Origin: Clostridiaceae bacterium
GTDB taxonomy: Bacteria; Bacillota; Clostridia; Saccharofermentanales; DTU023
Direction: 5' to 3'
DNA: 6,156 nt
NCBI GenBank assembly: GCA_012728535.1
Contig: JAAYEX010000225.1
Span: 1-6,156, forward strand
This document shows, one piece after another, positions 1-4,473 of the stretch. The translations under genes and the position numbers were made by a program. Each line of letters opens with the position of its first letter. The first letter of the stretch is position 1. The notes under the pieces were generated by a model. That model was not told the DNA's origin. It did no database searches and worked only from the letters and a program-made list of their open reading frames with translations.

Positions 1-336
1 AGACAGGTATCGTCGGTGCGCATGGATGGCGAGATTCTTCCCGATCCCGTGAAACAGTCGGTTTTGCGTTATCTTTCCATTTACCTGATGTTTTTGATCC
101 TGGGTACATTATTGGTATCTTTTGACAGCACTGATATCATGACGTCTATTTCCGAAGCTGTGACAGCCCTGAACAATGTTGGACCCGGTTTAGGCGCAGC
201 AGGTCCTGCCTCAAATTTTCACCAGTTCAATGATTTTACAAAGATTGTGCTCAGTTTTCTGATGATTGCGGGACGCTTGGAACTTCTACCGGTGCTTTTG
301 TTCTTTTCTCCCAAAACCTGGAAAGCCACTACATAG
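1..336 (+). CDS. trkH: TrkH/KtrB-family potassium transporter, C-terminal fragment
   Basis: This is the last 111 residues of a K+-translocating membrane subunit; the gene enters from the left and is open at codon 1, so the GTG at 16 is internal rather than a start. Visible are a hydrophobic helix at about visible residues 23-40, a re-entrant pore segment containing NNVGPGLG (58-65), and a last helix (81-102) with the GRLE motif followed by LLPVLLFFSP. The NNVGPGLG glycine filter and the GRLE...P ending are typical of the fourth pore repeat of TrkH/KtrB proteins. Such subunits work with a cytoplasmic RCK partner (TrkA/KtrA), which is not in this window. In many Firmicutes those partners bind c-di-AMP, which is of interest because a c-di-AMP synthase lies downstream. 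TrkH and KtrB cannot be separated from this fragment alone. Confidence 0.88.
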   Translation, partial: RQVSSVRMDGEILPDPVKQSVLRYLSIYLMFLILGTLLVSFDSTDIMTSISEAVTALNNVGPGLGAAGPASNFHQFNDFTKIVLSFLMIAGRLELLPVLLFFSPKTWKATT

Positions 337-340
337 TTGT

Positions 341-378
341 CCGGCAGAATCTTCTCCGATAAGACTTGTCGGGTTTTT
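341..378 (+). terminator. Probable intrinsic terminator after the K+ transporter
   Basis: CCGGCAG (341-347) can pair with TTGTCGG (366-372), with two G-T wobbles. The stem continues after a small internal loop with TCTT/AAGA around a seven-base loop, and a run of five T follows at 374-378. It begins five bases after the TAG stop of the transporter, which is where a terminator is expected. The stem is imperfect and the T run short, so it may be leaky. Confidence 0.55.
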
Positions 379-404
379 GGAAATAGTCAGTCTTTACCTA
401 TGAT
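377..404 (+). promoter_or_regulatory. Candidate sigma-A promoter for the 460-1125 gene
   Basis: TTGGAA (377-382) and TATGAT (399-404) are separated by 16 bases, and each resembles a housekeeping -35 or -10 hexamer. The position, just after a probable terminator and before a new gene, fits. The -35 overlaps the terminator T run. A perfect tandem of AATCTTA (411-417, 418-424) lies in the presumed leader. This is judged by eye only. Confidence 0.35.
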
Positions 405-459
405 ATTATTAATCTTAAATCTTAAAAAGTAGCAATATCTTAGTTAGGAGCGTACAACA

Positions 460-1125
460 ATGAGTCAACCACGTGATCCCGGAAGAAACAAGGGGAAAGA
501 CTCACGAGTTAAGAATAAATCGCAGCGAAACAATGCTAGAAAATCTGCCCCTGTGAAATCTCGGCAAGATAGAGAAATGCGCAATAAAGTGAGGAAAATC
601 TATCTTATTGTAGTATCAGTGTGTGGGGTGCTGATAATAGTTTTTTCCCTGCTTGTCGCCAACAAATTGAAAAAAGCAGGTGTTATTTTTGAACCTGAAG
701 AAACAAATCAGATGCTTGCGAGCATTCCCATCGGAGAAGATGACGAGACAGAAACTTCTGCAACTGCTGAACCCACCGAAAGCATAGAAACAATCTCTGT
801 GGAAACAACAGAAACAACAACTTATACTCCGGGTGCAACTACCGCGTCCACCTGGAACTACAATGTTCCCGTCAATAACAATATTACCGGCACCACGGCG
901 GCAGTTATTATAACGAATCCATCTTCAGAAACCACAACTGTGACAGCTCCTGATGATACCGATACAACAGTCGAAACGGAGCCTACTACCGGGAGCGGTG
1001 AGACGGAAACAACGGAGCCAACAGCTGAAACTCCGTCAGATACGGTTCCTCCCGCCGTGCCACCAGTCGAAGAGCCTCCTGCCGGAGATACGGACGATGC
1101 AGGCGATGTGGTAGAAGGCCCCTGA
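460..1125 (+). CDS. Unrecognised single-pass membrane protein with Thr/Glu/Pro-rich external tail
   Basis: I do not recognise a family for these 221 residues. The ATG at 460 is supported by TAGGAG (445-450) nine bases upstream. Residues 1-46 are strongly basic (many Lys, Arg, Asn, Gln), residues 47-67 form one hydrophobic helix, and the remainder is low-complexity, rich in Thr, Glu, Pro, Ser and Asp. By the positive-inside rule the head is cytoplasmic and the tail external. Within the tail, a patch at 131-145 (WNYNVPVNNNITG) is less repetitive. The last 25 residues are Pro/acidic, with no LPXTG sorting motif and no recognisable catalytic domain. A perfect tandem 9-base repeat (802-810, 811-819) encodes ETT-ETT, a sign of repeat expansion. 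The uridine-kinase-like gene follows after 59 bases and may be co-transcribed. The tail could be a cell-wall-spanning spacer or stalk; this is inference. Low-complexity composition makes homology searches unreliable. Confidence 0.85.
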   Translation: MSQPRDPGRNKGKDSRVKNKSQRNNARKSAPVKSRQDREMRNKVRKIYLIVVSVCGVLIIVFSLLVANKLKKAGVIFEPEETNQMLASIPIGEDDETETSATAEPTESIETISVETTETTTYTPGATTASTWNYNVPVNNNITGTTAAVIITNPSSETTTVTAPDDTDTTVETEPTTGSGETETTEPTAETPSDTVPPAVPPVEEPPAGDTDDAGDVVEGP

Positions 1126-1184
1126 TTCACAGGCAAAGTTAAAGTTTTTACAGTCTTTTGCAGTAAAGGAAAAGGACGATACTG

Positions 1185-2177
1185 ATGGCGACAATTTCAG
1201 AATTGATTATACTAACAGTCGACGATCTTGAAGATCAGTTGGGCAGCAGTAAATACCCGAACTTTGTCGCAGAATCTGAACAGATGTTTACTGATCAGGT
1301 AAACGCTTTTGCTGAAAAAGTTTTGGCTGATGAAAAGATCAGGGCGATATTTGTTTCAGGTCCGACTTCCTCCGGCAAGACCACTTCTTCCAGGCTGCTC
1401 TCACAGCAGTTGATTGCTAACGGCAGACATACTATTCCAATCGAGCTGGATGATTTTTACCGCGAACAGGATCTTCGATACGACGAGGAAGGCCGTCCGG
1501 ATTATGAGAGTATTGATACTCTGGATTTGGATTTGCTGGCTGAAACATTGGGAGACCTTTTTCGTGCCGGAGAGTGTGCAATCCCAACTTTTGAGTTTGC
1601 CAACAGACGCAGATATTACGAGGATCACAACAAAATCAAGTTGAATCAGGGCGACATTGTTATTATTGAGGGCCTGCACGGCCTTAATGAGACTGTAAGT
1701 TCCCATGTTCCGAAGGAAGCACAGCTAAGTTATTTCATCATGCCTCACGGCAGGGTCCTTGCTGATGCCAGGATGATATCTAACAGCGATATTCGCATGT
1801 TGCGCCGCATCAGCCGTGATGTTAACAAACGTGGTTCGTCAGCTATTGATACGATTGACTACTGGCCGATGATTGACCGGGCGGAAAAGGATTTTATACC
1901 TGCTTATCTGGAGGCTGCCGATTACTTTATTAATTCTTTGCTGCCTTACGAGTTTACAGTTATCGCACCCCTGGCACGGGATAAAATCAATGAGTCACTG
2001 GAGCGCTTTTTTGACGGCACTCTTGTCACGTCAACATATACCAGAAATACAGACGGTCACTCCAACCTGCGATTGGCGGTACAGGAAGCGACGCGCCTGG
2101 TTTGGATCTGCGAGCAACTGCCGGCGGTTTCACCTTCTGTCGTGCCGGCCGGCTCGGTTCTGCAAGAATTCATATAA
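1185..2177 (+). CDS. Uridine-kinase-like nucleoside kinase, stand-alone kinase form
   Basis: This 330-residue P-loop kinase of the uridine kinase/phosphoribulokinase superfamily probably phosphorylates a nucleoside with a nucleoside triphosphate in the cytoplasm (pyrimidine salvage). Visible motifs are the Walker A GPTSSGKT (59-66), the substrate-side LDDFY (88-92) following a beta strand, the Walker-B-like strand DIVIIEGLHGL (157-167), and an Arg-rich lid RISRDVNKRG (208-217). The segment NSLLPYEFTVIAPLA (250-264) is typical of the clostridial branch. Many members of that branch carry a TGS/threonyl-tRNA-synthetase-like N-terminal half; here only about 50 residues precede the P-loop, so that half is absent. 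ATG at 1185 has AAAGGA (1171-1176) eight bases upstream. The exact substrate (uridine, cytidine or other) cannot be read from the sequence. Confidence 0.87.
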   Translation: MATISELIILTVDDLEDQLGSSKYPNFVAESEQMFTDQVNAFAEKVLADEKIRAIFVSGPTSSGKTTSSRLLSQQLIANGRHTIPIELDDFYREQDLRYDEEGRPDYESIDTLDLDLLAETLGDLFRAGECAIPTFEFANRRRYYEDHNKIKLNQGDIVIIEGLHGLNETVSSHVPKEAQLSYFIMPHGRVLADARMISNSDIRMLRRISRDVNKRGSSAIDTIDYWPMIDRAEKDFIPAYLEAADYFINSLLPYEFTVIAPLARDKINESLERFFDGTLVTSTYTRNTDGHSNLRLAVQEATRLVWICEQLPAVSPSVVPAGSVLQEFI

Positions 2178-2199
2178 ACAAACAACCGTGCTTAATGCT

Positions 2200-2227
2200 C
2201 CGGTCTTCTGAGATGATTATCAGACGG
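2200..2227 (+). other. Weak hairpin after the kinase gene
   Basis: CCGGTCT (2200-2206) pairs with AGACGG (2222-2227) with one bulged G. A competing five-base stem, TCTGA/TCAGA (2207-2211/2220-2224), lies inside. No T run follows, so it is not a convincing intrinsic terminator. It may act as an RNA 3' end or be incidental. Confidence 0.25.
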
Positions 2228-2268
2228 CCAATTATTCCCGCTACCGGCAAACAAAAACAGTGAAGGTA

Positions 2269-2285
2269 ACTTTAGACACTAAAGT
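2269..2285. repeat. Palindrome upstream of trxA, operator-like
   Basis: ACTTTAG-ACA-CTAAAGT is a perfect inverted repeat with seven-base arms and a three-base centre, 88 bases before the trxA start. An AT-rich stretch follows, but I could not find a convincing -35/-10 pair beside it. The symmetric form suits a dimeric repressor or activator site. The right half CACTAAAGT is the reverse complement of part of the repeat before the cyclase gene at 4424-4432. Confidence 0.4.
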
Positions 2286-2326
2286 ATAAAAAATACGTAG
2301 AACTTATTATCATGTACAAGACAAAA

Positions 2327-2339
2327 AGTGCCTGGCACT
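2327..2339. repeat. AGTGCC-T-GGCACT palindrome, possible dispersed REP-type element
   Basis: This is a perfect inverted repeat with six-base arms around one T, preceded by a run of A and lying 33 bases before trxA. GTGCCTGGCAC-type palindromes recur in many bacterial genomes as REP-like elements associated with IS200-like (REP-associated) transposases. Whether this is such a copy cannot be decided from one instance; it could equally be a local operator. Confidence 0.4.
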
Positions 2340-2372
2340 GGATTAATTATTTATATTTGAAGGAGAAGTATT

Positions 2373-2690
2373 ATGACACTAACATTAACAAAAGCGAATT
2401 TTAAGGAAGAAGTTCTCGAGAACGAACAGCCCGTACTGGTTGATTTCTGGGCCAGCTGGTGTGGACCTTGCCGTATGGTCGGACCGATAGTGGAAGCCTT
2501 GGCTGATGATTTTGACGGACGTGCCGGAGTCGGCAAAGTAAACGTTGATGAAGAAGACGATCTTGCAAGGCAGTACTCAATAATGAGCATACCGACGCTG
2601 GTGATCTTCAAAGGTGGCGAAGTGGTTGAGCGTGTGGTCGGAGCCCGTTCACAAGGCGAACTGGCAGCATTATTGGAAAAACACATATAA
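2373..2690 (+). CDS. trxA: Thioredoxin
   Basis: This cytoplasmic disulfide reductase of 105 residues has the standard thioredoxin length. The active site WCGPC is complete (Trp29, Cys30, Cys33), the buried Asp of the VDFWA strand is present (Asp24), and the cis-proline is in SIPT (Pro74), followed by the FKGGEVVER turn. It passes electrons from thioredoxin reductase to ribonucleotide reductase, peroxiredoxins and similar partners; no reductase gene lies in the window. ATG at 2373 has a strong AAGGAG (2360-2365) seven bases upstream. The gap before it carries two palindromes and is the likely regulatory region. The nnr gene starts 54 bases downstream with no clear terminator between, so the two are probably co-transcribed. 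Confidence 0.96.
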   Translation: MTLTLTKANFKEEVLENEQPVLVDFWASWCGPCRMVGPIVEALADDFDGRAGVGKVNVDEEDDLARQYSIMSIPTLVIFKGGEVVERVVGARSQGELAALLEKHI

Positions 2691-2733
2691 GTTAACAAAT
2701 AAATAGCAGCAGTCAGACCTTAATTCGTTTTTC

Positions 2734-2741
2734 GGAGGTGG
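2734..2741 (+). promoter_or_regulatory. Strong Shine-Dalgarno fixing the GTG start of nnr
   Basis: GGAGGTGG lies six bases (counted from GGAGG) before GTG at 2745. It is the best ribosome binding site in the window and picks this GTG over later ATG codons such as the one at residue 32. Confidence 0.8.
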
Positions 2742-2744
2742 CAA

Positions 2745-4301
2745 GTGCAAGGCGCATTTCGTTTAGTGACAAAAGCAGAACAGCAGTTGCTGGATAGAGC
2801 TTACACCAAGCTAACAGGTCTTCCATCAATAGTTCTAATGGAAAATGCAGGCAAGGCACTGGCAGATGCAGTTTTAAGTGTAGATACAGCAGCGCAAGCT
2901 GCTGTATATGATTGTCTGATTTTTGCAGGCAAGGGACAAAATGGCGGGGATGGCTATGTAGCTGCCCGCCATTTGCAGTCTGAGGGGCTTAAAGTTGCCG
3001 TGGTTGACGTGAGCTCAGGTGAAGCTCATCGTGATGATGCTGCTGTCAATGTATCTGCCTGGGCAGAACTGGGTGGAGAGATTATCAGAGATTTAACCGG
3101 AGTACCGACAGATTCGGTTCCTGTCATTGTCGACGCTATATACGGCAGCGGCTTTGCCTTGGATCGGAAGATTGATGAAGATACGGTGCACGCTTTTGCC
3201 CTGATGAGGGAATTACAGGAAAACGGCTCTAAAGTTATCGCCTGTGATTTGCCCAGCGGTCTGCAGGCAGATACGGGGCAAGTCAGTTCATTAAGCCTGA
3301 AGGCGGACCTGACCGTTACTTTCGGCAGGGTTAAGCTGGGACTGATAACTCATCCCGGATGTCTTTATTCCGGAGAGATCTGGCTGGAGACACTGGGCAT
3401 GGATGACGATTTTGTAGATCGTCAGCTGAAAGGAGATCCGGCTTACATTCTTGATGCTGCTCTTGCCTCCACACTTGACAGTAAGCTTGCAGCTGATGCT
3501 CATAAAGGTGTTAATGGCAAAGCTTTACTGATCGGCGGCTCGGAGAATATGCCCGGAGCCATGCTTTTATCGATTGAAGCCTGTGCCCGATCAGGGGCAG
3601 GCTATACCATGGTGAGAGCACCTGAAGAAATAATTCCTCTTCTGGCTGAAGCTATGCCTTCCGCATTGTATTCATCGATTCCCGTAGGCGAGAGTAAAAA
3701 ACGCGACCTGCCAGGACCTATGGATTCGATTGCCATCGGCATGGGTGCTTCGGATGCCGGTTGGATTGCCAAAGCTTTAAGCAGCCTGATTCCCAATGAG
3801 CAACGTCTCCTTATCGATGCTGACGGCTTGAATGCTCTGGCAAAGATGCCGCAGGCAGAAGAGCTTTTGCGAGAGAGGCAGGAGAAAGGTCTGGAACCGC
3901 TGGTTTTGACCCCTCATCCCGGTGAGTTTGAACGTCTGGCTCCTGAATTGACCTCTCTTTTACAGGAAGATCGTGTAGGTGCTGCGCGCAGTCTGGCCCG
4001 TAAAAAGTCGTTGATCGTAGTGTTGAAGGGTATGGCCACAGTTGTTGCTTTCCCTGACGGAACAGTATTTATCAATGAATCCGGAAACTCCGGTATGGCC
4101 AAAGCCGGTTCCGGAGATGTGCTGACCGGTATGATTGCGGGTAATATGGCTGTGTTAAAGGACAGCAGGAAGGCCGTCTTGTTGTCAGTTTATCTGCATG
4201 GACTGGCTGCAGACATTGCCCTCTCCGGCGACGATGATCCCCGTTCTCTTTTGCCGGAAGATATTCTGGCGAATATATCCGCTGCCCGACAGACCTTGTA
4301 G
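2745..4301 (+). CDS. nnr: Bifunctional NAD(P)H-hydrate epimerase / ADP-dependent NAD(P)H-hydrate dehydratase
   Basis: This 518-residue metabolite-repair enzyme (NnrE-NnrD, YjeF type) restores NAD(P)H damaged by hydration. The N-terminal half (about 1-225) interconverts the R and S hydrates, and the C-terminal half (about 245-518) removes water from the S form at the cost of ADP. N-terminal marks are MENAG (32-36), GKGQNGGDG (62-70), VDAIYGSGF (129-137) and the DLPSGLQADTG segment (168-178). C-terminal ribokinase-like marks are HKGVNGKALLIGGS (253-266), DADGLNAL (358-365), TPHPGEF (389-395), VLKG (426-429) and NSGMAKAGSGDVLTG (448-462), whose GSGD carries the expected catalytic Asp458. Both halves look intact and the length is normal for the fused form. 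It follows trxA closely and precedes the cyclase gene, which has its own promoter. Confidence 0.95.
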   Translation: MQGAFRLVTKAEQQLLDRAYTKLTGLPSIVLMENAGKALADAVLSVDTAAQAAVYDCLIFAGKGQNGGDGYVAARHLQSEGLKVAVVDVSSGEAHRDDAAVNVSAWAELGGEIIRDLTGVPTDSVPVIVDAIYGSGFALDRKIDEDTVHAFALMRELQENGSKVIACDLPSGLQADTGQVSSLSLKADLTVTFGRVKLGLITHPGCLYSGEIWLETLGMDDDFVDRQLKGDPAYILDAALASTLDSKLAADAHKGVNGKALLIGGSENMPGAMLLSIEACARSGAGYTMVRAPEEIIPLLAEAMPSALYSSIPVGESKKRDLPGPMDSIAIGMGASDAGWIAKALSSLIPNEQRLLIDADGLNALAKMPQAEELLRERQEKGLEPLVLTPHPGEFERLAPELTSLLQEDRVGAARSLARKKSLIVVLKGMATVVAFPDGTVFINESGNSGMAKAGSGDVLTGMIAGNMAVLKDSRKAVLLSVYLHGLAADIALSGDDDPRSLLPEDILANISAARQTL

Positions 4302-4303
4302 TG

Positions 4304-4323
4304 GTCCGTAAGCCCGGGACTTT
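4304..4323 (+). terminator. Weak possible terminator after nnr
   Basis: GTCC (4304-4307) can pair with GGAC (4317-4320), with one more G-C pair across a bulge, and only three T follow. It is correctly placed just after the stop, but it is too weak to call firmly. Confidence 0.2.
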
Positions 4324-4340
4324 CCCATACTTTGCAGTTA

Positions 4341-4356
4341 GTCACAGAGTGAAATT
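4341..4356 (+). repeat. Upstream copy of the GTCAC-AGTGAAATT repeat
   Basis: GTCAC-AG-AGTGAAATT contains the small palindrome TCAC-AGA-GTGA (4342-4352). It lies just upstream of the -35 region of the promoter at 4367-4395 and matches the copy at 4421-4437 except for the two- versus three-base middle. Confidence 0.5.
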
Positions 4357-4366
4357 TCCTCTGATC

Positions 4367-4395
4367 TTTCTTACTGTGCCCGGCTTTGTTATAAT
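4367..4395 (+). promoter_or_regulatory. Extended -10 sigma-A promoter of the cdaA-glmM operon
   Basis: A perfect TATAAT (4390-4395) is preceded by TG one base upstream (4387-4388), giving an extended -10. The -35 is poor: TTTCTT (4367-4372) at 17 bases, or TTCTTA at 16. Extended -10 promoters tolerate a poor -35. The start would fall near 4402, leaving a leader of roughly 70 bases before the TTG start codon. Confidence 0.75.
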
Positions 4396-4420
4396 GGTCT
4401 AAATTATTGAAAAGGTCTCT

Positions 4421-4437
4421 GTCACTTTAGTGAAATT
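4421..4437 (+). repeat. Downstream copy of the GTCAC-AGTGAAATT repeat
   Basis: GTCAC-TTT-AGTGAAATT contains the perfect palindrome TCACT-TT-AGTGA (4422-4433). It lies about 20-35 bases after the predicted transcription start, the classical place for a repressor roadblock, and its centre is about 80 bases from that of the upstream copy. Confidence 0.5.
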
Positions 4438-4462
4438 AAAGTTGGCGGATATTCCTGATGGC

Positions 4463-4469
4463 AGGGGGA
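4463..4469 (+). promoter_or_regulatory. Shine-Dalgarno fixing the TTG start of cdaA
   Basis: AGGGGGA sits four bases before TTG at 4474. An in-frame TAA (4471-4473) abuts the TTG, so no earlier start is possible; the nearby ATG at 4458 is in another frame. The next in-frame ATG is codon 19 (4528). Confidence 0.7.
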
Positions 4470-4473
4470 TTAA

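Noticed and set aside
16..18. GTG as start of a short 106-residue protein
   Set aside because: The frame is open to base 1, and the product begins in the middle of the TrkH family, so the GTG is an internal Val codon of a gene cut by the window edge.
858..1136. Open frame of 92 codons on the - strand
   Set aside because: It is the mirror of the Thr/Pro-rich low-complexity tail of the 460-1125 gene, giving a Ser/Val/Gly-rich product with no ribosome site or domain.
1414..1644. Second + strand frame inside the nucleoside kinase
   Set aside because: It lies wholly within the kinase gene, whose P-loop and other motifs are in the other frame; the product has no recognisable features.
2285..2313. 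TATAAA (2285-2290) and TATCAT (2308-2313) as -10 boxes for trxA
   Set aside because: Neither has an acceptable -35 hexamer 16-18 bases upstream or a TG extension, so I did not list a promoter.
2351..2698. Antisense open frame covering trxA
   Set aside because: The + strand encodes a textbook thioredoxin with an ideal ribosome site; the antisense product is Ser/Thr/Pro-rich without any motif.
4302..4473. c-di-AMP (ydaO/yuaA-type) or other riboswitch in the cdaA leader
   Set aside because: The predicted leader is only about 70 bases, and I see no conserved riboswitch core; the palindromic repeats look like protein sites.
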